Assembly: GCA_003151815.1 (NCBI GenBank)
Contig: PLYN01000008.1
Coordinates: 17,231-81,230, forward strand
Source of the DNA: Bacteroidota bacterium
Lineage (GTDB): Bacteria > Bacteroidota > Bacteroidia > 2-12-FULL-35-15
Direction: 5' to 3'
Length of the DNA: 64,000 nucleotides
Below, piece after piece: positions 53,535 through 62,197 of this stretch. Every line of letters starts with the position of its first letter. Position 1 is the stretch's first letter. Both the position numbers and the translations under genes were made by a program. The notes beneath the pieces are model-generated. The model was not told the DNA's origin. It saw only the letters and a list, made by a program, of their open reading frames with translations, and made no database searches.

Positions 53535-54443
53535 ATGTCAATAAAACGAAACGCATTAGGAAGAGGATTAAGTGCATTATTGGAAAATGCAAATACCGAT
53601 ATTACGAGTAACAATACAGAAGGTGCCGTTAAAGTATCAGGGGCAGTTGCAAACATTGAAATTTCAACTATCGAGACCAACCCTTTTCAACCGCGCACCC
53701 ATTTTGAAGAAGATGCTTTGAATGAATTAGCGGCTTCAATTGCGGAACACGGAATCATTCAACCTATCACTGTTCGAAAATTAGGATACGACAAATATCA
53801 ATTGATCTCGGGAGAACGACGTTTCCGTGCATCACAAATAGCAGGTTTAACAAGCATTCCGGCATATATCCGTATAGCCAACGACCAGGCAATGTTGGAG
53901 ATGGCCTTAGTAGAAAACATTCAACGCGAAAATCTTAATTCAATTGAAGTGGCGATCAGCTACAAAAGATTAATTGATGAATGTGCTTTAACGCAAGAAC
54001 AACTTTCGCAAAAGGTAAGCAAACAACGATCTACCATTACTAATTATTTACGTTTATTAAAACTACCTGTTGAAATTCAACTGGCCATCATCAATAGCGA
54101 TATCACAATGGGTCATGCACGCGCGCTGATCAATATTGACAATACGGATAATCAATTAGAAATATACCAACAAATTGTTTCAAACAATTTATCTGTTAGA
54201 GAAACTGAAGATCTGGCAAGAGGAGTTAAAACAGAAAAAAAATCTGATAAGAACGGTAAGCCTGATAAAAAATCTACAAAGGGACAATTGTCATTTGAGA
54301 AATTAAAAGTAGTAGATGACTTGCGTGCGGTATTCAATACAAAAGTGAATATCAGCCAGGAAAACAATGGTAAAGGAAAAATTGTTATTCCATTTAAATC
54401 GGATAATGATCTAAAACGAATTCTTGATTTATTGGATGCATAA
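53535..54443 (+). CDS. parB: Chromosome-partitioning protein ParB (Spo0J)
   Basis: 302 aa. N-terminal RNALGRGLSALLENANTD, ParB/sulfiredoxin-like CTPase domain with NPFQPRTHFE, GERRFRA and ENIQRENLN, then the HTH KVSKQRSTITNYLRLL. The C-terminal dimerisation domain follows a Lys-rich linker (about residue 235-255). It binds parS and slides as a CTP-loaded clamp, with ParA moving the complex. Its end overlaps an upstream reading possibility for the next gene, which is not used. Confidence 0.95.
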   Translation: MSIKRNALGRGLSALLENANTDITSNNTEGAVKVSGAVANIEISTIETNPFQPRTHFEEDALNELAASIAEHGIIQPITVRKLGYDKYQLISGERRFRASQIAGLTSIPAYIRIANDQAMLEMALVENIQRENLNSIEVAISYKRLIDECALTQEQLSQKVSKQRSTITNYLRLLKLPVEIQLAIINSDITMGHARALINIDNTDNQLEIYQQIVSNNLSVRETEDLARGVKTEKKSDKNGKPDKKSTKGQLSFEKLKVVDDLRAVFNTKVNISQENNGKGKIVIPFKSDNDLKRILDLLDA

Positions 54444-54489
54444 TTCTATCCCAAATATTCTGATAATTAACGGGAGGATATATTTTAAA

Positions 54490-55092
54490 ATGACTGTTTT
54501 AGAATTATTAAACTCAACAAAAAGCAGGTTGTTTCAATTCGTTTTTACAATTCTGTTCTTGTTTTTTATTTGTTCGTCGGGCATTGCACAGGTAACCGAT
54601 ACAACTTTAAAAACTTCATCTAAAATAGAAATTCCTAAATACCATTCACCCAAAAAAGCAGCATTGATGTCGGCTATATTACCCGGTATGGGACAAGCCT
54701 ACAACAAAAAATATTGGAAAATGCCATTGATATATGCAGGCTTTGCCGGACTCGCCTACTCACTCTATTTTAACCAAACCAAATTTACTACCTATCGTAA
54801 TGCCTATAGATATCGAGTTGATGGCGACCCTGCTACCGTTGATAATTATGTTCGTATATATAGCGATGACAATTTATTTCTTTTACAAAAAACATATCAT
54901 CGCTTCAGAGATCTGTCGGTGATCGGTATTGCATTGTTATATGTTTTGAATGTTGTAGATGCCAGTGTGGATGCCCACATGTTTACATTTGATGTAGGTG
55001 ATGATCTATCATTCAGTATTCATCCAACACTCATAAATACAACTAACATAAATAAATATGATACCGGTTTATCATTGAACATAAAATTTTAA
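54490..55092 (+). CDS. DUF5683 membrane protein
   Basis: 200 aa from ATG 54490, which has GGGAGG 12-17 bp upstream. Earlier in-frame starts (from 54424) overlap parB. A hydrophobic segment at residues 15-35 (signal or anchor), then HSPKKAALMSAILPGMGQAYNKKYWKMP, cited here as positions about 52-79, the hallmark of DUF5683, and two more hydrophobic segments. It probably sits in the envelope. Always near parB and dapB in this phylum; function unknown. Confidence 0.87.
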   Translation: MTVLELLNSTKSRLFQFVFTILFLFFICSSGIAQVTDTTLKTSSKIEIPKYHSPKKAALMSAILPGMGQAYNKKYWKMPLIYAGFAGLAYSLYFNQTKFTTYRNAYRYRVDGDPATVDNYVRIYSDDNLFLLQKTYHRFRDLSVIGIALLYVLNVVDASVDAHMFTFDVGDDLSFSIHPTLINTTNINKYDTGLSLNIKF

Positions 55093-55107
55093 ATTACAAA
55101 ATTAAAT

Positions 55108-55821
55108 ATGAATATAGCACTTATCGGATACGGAAAAATGGGTAAAGAAATTGAAAAAATTGCTTTACATAAAGGACATACCATTGTATTAAAAGTGGAT
55201 GTTGATAATGCAAACACTTACACGATCGATGAATTAAAAAAAGCGGATGTTGCTATTGAATTTAGTACACCGGAAACTGCTATTAACAATATTTACAAAT
55301 GTTTTGAGGCCGGCATCCCAATTGTGGTTGGCACTACAGGCTGGCTTAATAAATTAGAAGACGTAAAACAAAAATGCTCAGAAAAAAATCAAACACTGTT
55401 TTATGCTTCTAACTATAGCATTGGTGTTAATTTGTTTTTTAAACTGAATGAATATTTAGCACAACTGATGAACTCTTTTCCTGATTACAATGTAACGATG
55501 GAAGAAATTCATCACATCCATAAATTGGATGCGCCAAGTGGAACAGCGATATCACTGGCAAACCAAGTGATGGAACGGATGGAGAGCAAACAAAAATGGG
55601 TGAATGCAACAACCAATAATGCGAATGAATTAAGTATTATTTCAAAACGTATTGATGAAATTCCCGGAACTCATACCGTAACATATTCTTCGGCTGTTGA
55701 TGAAATTAGTATGACGCATACTGCTCACAACAGAACGGGATTTGCAATCGGCGCGGTTGTTGCAGCAGAATGGCTAAAAGGTAAAAAAGGTATTTTCGGA
55801 ATGAACGACTTAATGGGTTAA
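55108..55821 (+). CDS. dapB: 4-hydroxy-tetrahydrodipicolinate reductase
   Basis: 237 aa, slightly shorter than the enterobacterial enzyme (273 aa), as usual for this phylum. NAD(P)-dependent reductase of lysine and diaminopimelate synthesis. N-terminal Rossmann motif IALIGYGKMGKEI, VVGTTGWL, YASNYSIGVNLFF, the catalytic EIHHIHKLDAPSGTA and RTGFAIGAVVAAEWL at the end. It lies 15 bp after DUF5683. The gene order dapB-lepB is interrupted here by a lipoprotein gene. Confidence 0.96.
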   Translation: MNIALIGYGKMGKEIEKIALHKGHTIVLKVDVDNANTYTIDELKKADVAIEFSTPETAINNIYKCFEAGIPIVVGTTGWLNKLEDVKQKCSEKNQTLFYASNYSIGVNLFFKLNEYLAQLMNSFPDYNVTMEEIHHIHKLDAPSGTAISLANQVMERMESKQKWVNATTNNANELSIISKRIDEIPGTHTVTYSSAVDEISMTHTAHNRTGFAIGAVVAAEWLKGKKGIFGMNDLMG

Positions 55822-55822
55822 T

Positions 55823-55878
55823 GATGTGCTGATTTTTTGATGTGCTGATGAGATGATATGCTGATGTGCTGATGATAT
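55823..55878. repeat. GATGTGCTGAT tandem repeat
   Basis: Five degenerate units of GATGTGCTGAT or GATGATATGCTGAT directly after the dapB stop, ending in GATATGTTATCAGCC where the presumed cassette begins. Confidence 0.65.
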
Positions 55879-56660
55879 GTTATCAGCCATTTTAGGACAC
55901 GAACTTTACATAGCAACGAACCAAATGAAGACGACACTTTTTATCTTTACAATTTTAATGACAGGTTGCATTTCAAAACAAGAAAGTCCACAAGAATTAG
56001 TAGCAGAAGCCAGAAAGACATTTATGGAAGCGCAAGAAATAAGTAATGCAAACTCTTTGGCGTGGGACAACCTAATTGACAGTATTTATAAAATTGCAGA
56101 CACGAACAGAACTTTATCATTTGACAAACTTGACCATTTAATAAATTACGACAACTCTCTTGACAAATTTAAACTATCAGAACTTCATTTTGTAAAAGGA
56201 GATATTTATTATCGCATTGACAGTTTCCGAAATGCAGTAGAAGAATATACATTAGCGACAGAACCTTCTAAACAAGGAACACCTAAAGAACTTGAGGCGA
56301 GAGCAGGTGCATATATTAAACTAAAACAATTTGACAAAGCATTTTCCGACCTGACAACAGCATCTAAAATGAACTATGAATTTCTTTGGAGTGTAGGAAA
56401 CTATTACGAAATAATTAATAAGAAAGATTCTGCAATAGCTTGTTACAACAGGTTATATTGGAGGGACAGCGTGAATTGCAAAGAAGGAAAAGAACGGGTA
56501 ATTGAACTAAAGAAAACAAATCCAAAGCTACTGACAGAACTAATCTTTCGTAGCAGACAACGAATAAAAATAGAACTGAAATAAGACAAAACGGCTGATA
56601 ACAGCTAAGGTTTCGTTGCGCCCGGAGGGCGAACAATGAAACCGATGTTGCAACATAGGA
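55879..56660 (+). mobile_element. Candidate single gene cassette with attC-like end
   Basis: The left edge GTTATCAGCC (55879-55888) is the exact complement of GGCTGATAAC (56593-56602) after the enclosed gene. The right edge continues into an imperfect hairpin (56609-56643: GGTTTCGTTG with CAATGAAACC, CGCCC with GGGCG, and two unpaired A on one side), the form of an integron attC site with extrahelical bases. No integrase is in the window. An interpretation from structure only. Confidence 0.4.
55925..56584 (+). CDS. TPR-like lipoprotein in the candidate cassette
   Basis: 219 aa from ATG (MKTTLFIFTILMTGCISKQE). Lipobox LMTGC (C15) with SKQE after it. The rest is helical with two or three TPR-like units (NAVEEYTLATEPSKQGTPKE, LEARAGAYIKLKQFDKAFSD, SVGNYYEIINKKDSAIACYN). 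It lies between dapB and lepB, where related genomes usually have nothing. The surrounding sequence resembles cassette boundaries. Confidence 0.75.
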   Translation: MKTTLFIFTILMTGCISKQESPQELVAEARKTFMEAQEISNANSLAWDNLIDSIYKIADTNRTLSFDKLDHLINYDNSLDKFKLSELHFVKGDIYYRIDSFRNAVEEYTLATEPSKQGTPKELEARAGAYIKLKQFDKAFSDLTTASKMNYEFLWSVGNYYEIINKKDSAIACYNRLYWRDSVNCKEGKERVIELKKTNPKLLTELIFRSRQRIKIELK

Positions 56661-56711
56661 TTTATGATAAGCGAACTACAAACTCAAAACTACAAACTTT
56701 AAACTAACCTT

Positions 56712-58406
56712 ATGGCTACCTCCTATTTATTATTAATAGTTTTTTCAATTACTACCATCATTGGGCTATATAAATTATTTTCTATTGCAGGAGAGAGCGG
56801 CTGGAAAGCCTTTGTGCCATTTTACAATTTTATTGTTTGGTTAAAATTAATTAAAAAACCCTGGTGGTGGATCTTCCTGATCATTACTCCGGGAGTAAAT
56901 TTTTTAATGTATGGCATTATGTGTTTATTATTAGCTAAAGCTTACAACAAACACTCGTTTCAGGAAAAAGCAATTGCATTTTTAGCAGGATATTTTTATT
57001 TACCATTCATAGCTTTTCAAAAAGGCACCACCTACGTCGGACCTGAAGACATGAGTAAACTAAAACCATCCATTACCCGTGAATGGACGGAAGCCATCGT
57101 ATTTGCAGTAATTGCCGCAACTGTTATTCGTACATTTTTCTTTGAAGCATTTACTATTCCAACATCATCATTAGAAAAATCAATGATGGTGGGAGATTAT
57201 TTATTTGTGAGTAAAGTAAGTTTCGGAGCCAAAATCCCCAACACCCCATTATCATTCCCATTTGCACATCACACCTTGCCACTGACAGAAAAAACAAAAT
57301 CGTATTTAGAGTGGTTTAAACTTCCCTACTTTCGGTTACCCGGATTCGGACATGTGAAAAATAATGATATTGTAGTTTTCAATTATCCTGATGGAGATAC
57401 TGTGGCTGTTTATGCGCAAGACCAAAGCTATTATCAATTGTGCAGAGAGTATGGACGAAATGTGGTATGGAACAATAAGGAAATAAACCCTCAAACAGGC
57501 AAACCTTATTTTGGTGAAATCATCAGTCGCCCGGTTGATAAACGCGAAAATTATGTAAAACGTTGCGTAGCCATTGCCGGCGACACATTGACAATAAAAG
57601 ATCAGCAAGTATTTATAAACAGCAAACCTGCGTATGTTGCAGAAACAATGCAATACACTTACAAAGTAAAAACAGACGGCACCGGTTTTAGTCCTAAATT
57701 GATTGAAAAATTTGATATCACCGATCCGATACATTCAGAAGAAGATAGCACCGGAATGTATTATGTGGTGAATCTACCAAACAATAAAGTGGAACAATTT
57801 AAAAAATTAGAAAATGTAAAATCTCTTGAACAAATAATTGAACCTACAGGAGAATACAATTCTCATATATTTCCACACAAGTCGACATACAAATGGAACA
57901 ACGATAATTTTGGTCCTTTATACATTCCTAAAAAAGGAGTAACAATACACATCGACACCGCCAATATTGTATTGTATGATAGAATAATTAGAATATATGA
58001 AGGCAACACATTGGAAATAAAAGGTGATAAAATTTTCGTTAATGGAAAGGAAACAAATACCTATACATTTAAAATGGATTATTATTTTATGATGGGGGAC
58101 AATCGTCACAACTCTGCTGATTCCCGCTATTGGGGATATGTTCCAGAGGATCATGTTGTAGGCAAACCTGTATTTGTTTGGATGAGTATTAAAGAGGATA
58201 ACAAGAATATTAATGCTCATGGACAAAGTGGTTTTTTGAAAAAATTAAAAAGATCTTTGTTTGATGACCCTAATCGCAGAGCACGCTTCTTTACTTTTGT
58301 GACAAAAGATGGTTTATCACGTTCTTACTTAATTCATTTTATTGTGATCGCCTTGGGAATAAGCGGTTTTGTTTATTTCAAAAACAAACGTGCAGAAAAA
58401 AAATAG
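56712..58406 (+). CDS. lepB: Signal peptidase I, long Bacteroidota form
   Basis: 564 aa, nearly twice the size of E. coli LepB. Three N-terminal helices (about residues 4-26, 52-75, 85-103; DUF5684-like) precede the S26 core. The catalytic Ser is S153 in IPTSSLEKSMMVGDYL, and the Lys lies in NYVKRCVAIAGDTL. The conserved MMGDNRHNSADSRYWG and VPEDHVVGKPVFVW follow. A long insertion lies between the catalytic boxes and a further helix at about 540-558 ends the protein. It removes signal peptides from Sec-exported proteins, including the T9SS substrates here. Confidence 0.95.
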   Translation: MATSYLLLIVFSITTIIGLYKLFSIAGESGWKAFVPFYNFIVWLKLIKKPWWWIFLIITPGVNFLMYGIMCLLLAKAYNKHSFQEKAIAFLAGYFYLPFIAFQKGTTYVGPEDMSKLKPSITREWTEAIVFAVIAATVIRTFFFEAFTIPTSSLEKSMMVGDYLFVSKVSFGAKIPNTPLSFPFAHHTLPLTEKTKSYLEWFKLPYFRLPGFGHVKNNDIVVFNYPDGDTVAVYAQDQSYYQLCREYGRNVVWNNKEINPQTGKPYFGEIISRPVDKRENYVKRCVAIAGDTLTIKDQQVFINSKPAYVAETMQYTYKVKTDGTGFSPKLIEKFDITDPIHSEEDSTGMYYVVNLPNNKVEQFKKLENVKSLEQIIEPTGEYNSHIFPHKSTYKWNNDNFGPLYIPKKGVTIHIDTANIVLYDRIIRIYEGNTLEIKGDKIFVNGKETNTYTFKMDYYFMMGDNRHNSADSRYWGYVPEDHVVGKPVFVWMSIKEDNKNINAHGQSGFLKKLKRSLFDDPNRRARFFTFVTKDGLSRSYLIHFIVIALGISGFVYFKNKRAEKK

Positions 58407-58467
58407 TAAGGAAAAAACAGTTTAAAGTTTGAAAGTTCAAAGTTTAAAGTCGTTATATACAAACAAT

Positions 58468-58806
58468 ATGTCAAAGAAAGATAAAATAAACGGTGTTGTT
58501 TACTCTACTAATAAAGCGTTTAATTATGATTTTGAAAGTGAGGAAACGCAAGAAACATTACCTTCTCAACAACAAAATTTAAAATTGTTTCTCGACCGTA
58601 TTGCCGGCGGTAAATTACTTACCCGCATAAGTGGATTTATTGGACTTGATGCCGATCTGGAAGCATTGGGCAAAATCTTAAAACAAAAATGTGGTGTTGG
58701 TGGAAGCGTAAAAAACAATGAAATATTAATTCAAGGCGACCACCGCGATAAAATATTAAAGCTTCTAATTGATGCTAATTACAAGGCTAAGAAGGCCGGT
58801 GGATAA
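58468..58806 (+). CDS. SUI1/eIF1-like translation factor
   Basis: 112 aa from ATG 58468 ([15 protein letters not shown]). The SUI1 fold is clear: [20 protein letters not shown], then [23 protein letters not shown]. In bacteria this YciH-type factor is thought to improve start-codon fidelity. It may matter here because many genes lack a normal leader. Its stop is followed by a repeat copy. Confidence 0.92.
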   Translation: MSKKDKINGVVYSTNKAFNYDFESEETQETLPSQQQNLKLFLDRIAGGKLLTRISGFIGLDADLEALGKILKQKCGVGGSVKNNEILIQGDHRDKILKLLIDANYKAKKAGG

Positions 58807-58807
58807 A

Positions 58808-58840
58808 AGCCTCACCCCAGCCCTCTCCGAAGGAGAGGGA
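58808..58840 (+). repeat. CCTCACCCC hairpin repeat after the SUI1 gene
   Basis: AGCCTCACCCC, then CCCTCTCC-GAA-GGAGAGGG, beginning 1 bp after the TAA stop. Confidence 0.8.
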
Positions 58841-58864
58841 GTTAGTTTACTTTAATACAAACCA

Positions 58865-59227
58865 ATGTTCTTCAAGAAAAAAACTGTTTGGTATAAACTT
58901 TTCGCTTCCGTTGAAGCAGCAAATTCACAATTAAACATTGGTCGTGTAACAACAATTAATATCGGAAAGAAAAAAATTTGTTTGGCACATACATCAGAAG
59001 GTTTTTTTGCTGTTAACGATAAATGTCCTCACAATGGCGCATCGCTGGGAAATGGACATTGCACGGTCGAAGGCAGCGTTGTATGCCCCGTGCACCGTTA
59101 TCATTTCGATTTAAAAACCGGCCGATCCAAAAGTGGTTTAGGCAGCTACGTTGAACCATATCCTTTAGAAACAAGATCCGATGGTATTTTTATTGGTTTC
59201 GAAGAAATTCACTGGGATCTATTTTAA
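58865..59227 (+). CDS. Rieske 2Fe-2S protein (ferredoxin-type)
   Basis: 120 aa. Cluster motifs CPHNGASLGNG and CPVHRYHFDLKTG bind a 2Fe-2S centre with two Cys and two His. The short length and the absence of a membrane anchor or signal peptide indicate a soluble Rieske-type ferredoxin, such as those supplying oxygenases or the small subunit of nitrite reductase. No partner gene is adjacent. Confidence 0.92.
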   Translation: MFFKKKTVWYKLFASVEAANSQLNIGRVTTINIGKKKICLAHTSEGFFAVNDKCPHNGASLGNGHCTVEGSVVCPVHRYHFDLKTGRSKSGLGSYVEPYPLETRSDGIFIGFEEIHWDLF

Positions 59228-59314
59228 AAATAATTCATCCTTCATATATCTGTTTCTATAATTTCTCCGTTATGACCAAAATTCGGTGATTCTAATTCTT
59301 AAAAAGGAGGTCTC

Positions 59315-60175
59315 ATGAAATCATTCAAATCAATCCATTTAATTGTATTGGCTTTAAGTATTACGGAAGTTCCTGTATTTGCAAGCAATATTTTCTCTAT
59401 CGAAGAAGCTTCTAAAAAGGGGTTCATTAAACTTTCTATTAAAGGGAAAGGAGGCTATTTGGGCGATGTTATCGAAATGAAAATAAAAAATCTAACGAAT
59501 AAAAAGATCGATCTAAAGATAGAAGCCGGAAGGAAACTGGATTCAAAAAAAAATTGTGAACAAGATATTTTAATAACCAAAACACAGGAGTTTTTTGTGA
59601 ATGTCAATCAAACCAAAACGGTAAATGTATTTGGAATGTGCTGCCAGGCACATAATGGTTCACCCGAAAATAATTCGGATTATTCTGTAGGGAAATTAGC
59701 CGACAGTTCTTTAATAAAGCTCGCCAATTTTATTGATAAAAATAAATATTATACAAGTCGTACGGCGCAACAAGCTGTTTGGGCGATCTCCGATAACAAT
59801 TCGTTAGCAAGCATTTCGGGAGAAGAAAAAGAGGTGGTAACTAATTTGCAAAATTATGTTTCAAAAATTACCGGAAGGTCGATTCCTCCTTATAACATTA
59901 CCTACCGTCAAGAAAATGACAGAGATGTTTTAGGCAGAGCGACCAAAATTGAAGGTATATTTGATTATATATTACCCGCAAATTGCCATGCAACACTTGC
60001 AATATATGATAATCACGGGCACTTAGTTCAATTGATATTCGAAAACATCTCTCACGAAAAAGGAGCATACAATCTGTATTATACTTTCAGAACGAAAGAT
60101 CTACCTCAAGGTTTGTATTATGCAAGGATGAATGCTGATGGTCATTTACACAAAGAAATGAAAATTGAATTTTAA
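59315..60175 (+). CDS. Secreted protein with FlgD-like C-terminal beta domain
   Basis: 286 aa. Signal peptide ending in PVFASNIF (about residue 24). Its N-terminal part carries GGYLGDVIEMKIKNLTNKKI, reminiscent of an Ig-like fold. The last 60 residues (ANCHATLAIYDNHGHLVQLI, then GAYNLYYTFRTKDLPQGLYYARMN) resemble the FlgD/T9SS-type sorting domain without the PNP start. A perfect Shine-Dalgarno AAGGAGG ends 7 nt before the ATG, rare in this genome. No specific function recognised. Confidence 0.72.
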   Translation: MKSFKSIHLIVLALSITEVPVFASNIFSIEEASKKGFIKLSIKGKGGYLGDVIEMKIKNLTNKKIDLKIEAGRKLDSKKNCEQDILITKTQEFFVNVNQTKTVNVFGMCCQAHNGSPENNSDYSVGKLADSSLIKLANFIDKNKYYTSRTAQQAVWAISDNNSLASISGEEKEVVTNLQNYVSKITGRSIPPYNITYRQENDRDVLGRATKIEGIFDYILPANCHATLAIYDNHGHLVQLIFENISHEKGAYNLYYTFRTKDLPQGLYYARMNADGHLHKEMKIEF

Positions 60176-60248
60176 CACCTACGAAACCTGCTCTTAGTCA
60201 AACATAGCAAAACAATGCTATCGAATAGCTTCTTTCAATTAATAATAT

Positions 60249-60256
60249 TATTTTTG
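60249..60256 (+). promoter_or_regulatory. Promoter -7 box of mutL
   Basis: TATTTTTG, 17 nt before ATG 60274. No clear -33 box. Confidence 0.45.
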
Positions 60257-60273
60257 TAAGTAAGCAAAACACT

Positions 60274-62118
60274 ATGTCTGATATTATTCATCTTTTACCC
60301 GATTCTGTTGCCAATCAAATTGCCGCCGGCGAAGTAGTTCAACGACCCGCTTCTGCCGTTAAGGAATTGATAGAAAACGCATTGGATGCAGGAAGTACCA
60401 ATATTAAACTTATTGTAAAAGATGCAGGTAAAACACTTATACAGGTTATTGATAATGGTTGCGGAATGAGTGAAACAGACGCAAGAATGAGTTTTGAGCG
60501 TCACGCCACTTCTAAGATCAAAAAAGTTGATGACCTATTTGCCATACGCACTATGGGATTCAGAGGCGAAGCCTTAGCATCCATCGCTGCCATCGCTCAT
60601 GTGGAACTAAAAACAAAACGTACAGGCGACGAAATAGGCGTAAAAATTGAAATTGAAGGCAGCGAAGTTAAGAATCAAGAAGCATGCAACAGTCCTGAAG
60701 GTACCTCTATCTCTATTAAAAATTTATTTTACAATGTACCGGCCCGTAGAAATTTTTTGAAGAATGATGCTGTTGAATTACGGCACATCCTTGATGAATT
60801 TCAGCGTGTGGCGATTCCAAATCCGGAAACAGCTTTTAGCCTCCATCACAACACAACAGAAATATTTCATCTGGAAGCCGGCTCGCTGAAACAGCGGCTG
60901 ATGGCTATTTTTGGCAGTTCCTACAATACCCGTTTAATTCCTGTTGAAGAAAATACCGGTATTGTAAAGATCAAAGGCTTTGTCATAAAGCCTGAATTTG
61001 CGAAGAAAACACGTGGTGAACAATTTTTTTTTCTGAATAAACGCTTCATCAAAAGCGCTTACCTGCATCACGCTGTACAATCAGCCTTTGAAGAGGTTTT
61101 ACCAAAAGATAGTTTTGCTTCCTACTTTTTATTATTGGATGTTGATCCAAAAACAATCGACATAAACATACATCCGACAAAAACAGAAGTAAAATTTGAG
61201 GATGAAAAAGCCATTTATGCTTTTTTGCGTTCCGCCATAAAAAAATCATTAGGTCAATTCAATATCGCTCCAAGCATTGATTTTGATCAGGAAGCGCATC
61301 TTTACAACATGCCCCTGAAACCTGTTGATGGTATTTTTAAACTACCGACAATAAAAGTGGATCCTAATTTTAACCCATTTAAAACCGACACGCCAACGGG
61401 TAACAAACCTTCTGAACGTGAACTTTCCAACCGAAACAACTGGGAGAAAATGTATTCACGACATACCGATAACCAACTGGAATTTGAAGTAAAACAAGAG
61501 AATACTCAGCAAACTATCGATACAGATTGGGACAACGAACTTCATGAAAGCAATAAAAAATCAACCTATCAATTACATAATAAATATATTTTATCTCACA
61601 TAAAAACAGGCTTTATGGTCATTGACCAGCAAGGTGCGCATGAACGTATTTTGTATGAGCGTGTTTTGGAAACATTTGAAAAACATAAATCGGCAACGCA
61701 ACAGGAATTGTTTCCAAAAACGATAGAACTTAATGTTACTGATTTTGCATTGGTTCAAGAACTACAACCGGAAATACAATCAATGGGATTTGATATAAGG
61801 GAATTTGGCAAAAACACATTCGTGATACATGGCGTGCCTGCCGATACTGTTAATTATGATTCAGCGGCATTATTGGAAGGATTGATTGAAAATTACAAAC
61901 AAAATTTTCAAGAATTAAAATCAAACAAACGCGAAAATTTAGCACGTTCAATGGCGCGAAATATGTCAATAAAATCAGGCAAAGCATTAACACAAGAAGA
62001 AATGAATAATTTAATTGATGAATTGTTTGCCTGTAAAATGCCATATAGTACACCTAATGGAAAACCAACAATATCAACCATTTCTATCGATGAGTTGGAC
62101 AAAAGATTTAGAAAGTAA
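60274..62118 (+). CDS. mutL: DNA mismatch repair protein MutL
   Basis: 614 aa. GHKL ATPase with ELIENALDAGS (catalytic E34), IDNGCGMSE and GFRGEALASI, then FLNKRFIKSAYLHHAV and the transducer domain. The C-terminal endonuclease domain carries DQQGAHERILYE at residues 451-462, a variant of DQHAx2Ex4E in which the metal-ligand His is Gln. Nicking activity is therefore uncertain. It pairs with MutS to repair mismatches. Its own promoter box is present, and heptad repeats follow. Confidence 0.96.
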   Translation: MSDIIHLLPDSVANQIAAGEVVQRPASAVKELIENALDAGSTNIKLIVKDAGKTLIQVIDNGCGMSETDARMSFERHATSKIKKVDDLFAIRTMGFRGEALASIAAIAHVELKTKRTGDEIGVKIEIEGSEVKNQEACNSPEGTSISIKNLFYNVPARRNFLKNDAVELRHILDEFQRVAIPNPETAFSLHHNTTEIFHLEAGSLKQRLMAIFGSSYNTRLIPVEENTGIVKIKGFVIKPEFAKKTRGEQFFFLNKRFIKSAYLHHAVQSAFEEVLPKDSFASYFLLLDVDPKTIDINIHPTKTEVKFEDEKAIYAFLRSAIKKSLGQFNIAPSIDFDQEAHLYNMPLKPVDGIFKLPTIKVDPNFNPFKTDTPTGNKPSERELSNRNNWEKMYSRHTDNQLEFEVKQENTQQTIDTDWDNELHESNKKSTYQLHNKYILSHIKTGFMVIDQQGAHERILYERVLETFEKHKSATQQELFPKTIELNVTDFALVQELQPEIQSMGFDIREFGKNTFVIHGVPADTVNYDSAALLEGLIENYKQNFQELKSNKRENLARSMARNMSIKSGKALTQEEMNNLIDELFACKMPYSTPNGKPTISTISIDELDKRFRK

Positions 62119-62158
62119 GTTGAAAAGTTAAAAGTTTGAAAGTTGAAAAAATTAAATA

Positions 62159-62192
62159 GATTCGTAATTCGTTATAATTCGTAATTCATAGT
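62159..62192 (+). repeat. ATTCGTAATTCG double repeat before the rhomboid gene
   Basis: GATTCGTAATTCG, 4 bp, then AATTCGTAATTCATAG, ending 5 nt before ATG 62198. Nearly identical to the tract before gpmI. Confidence 0.75.
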
Positions 62193-62197
62193 AACTT

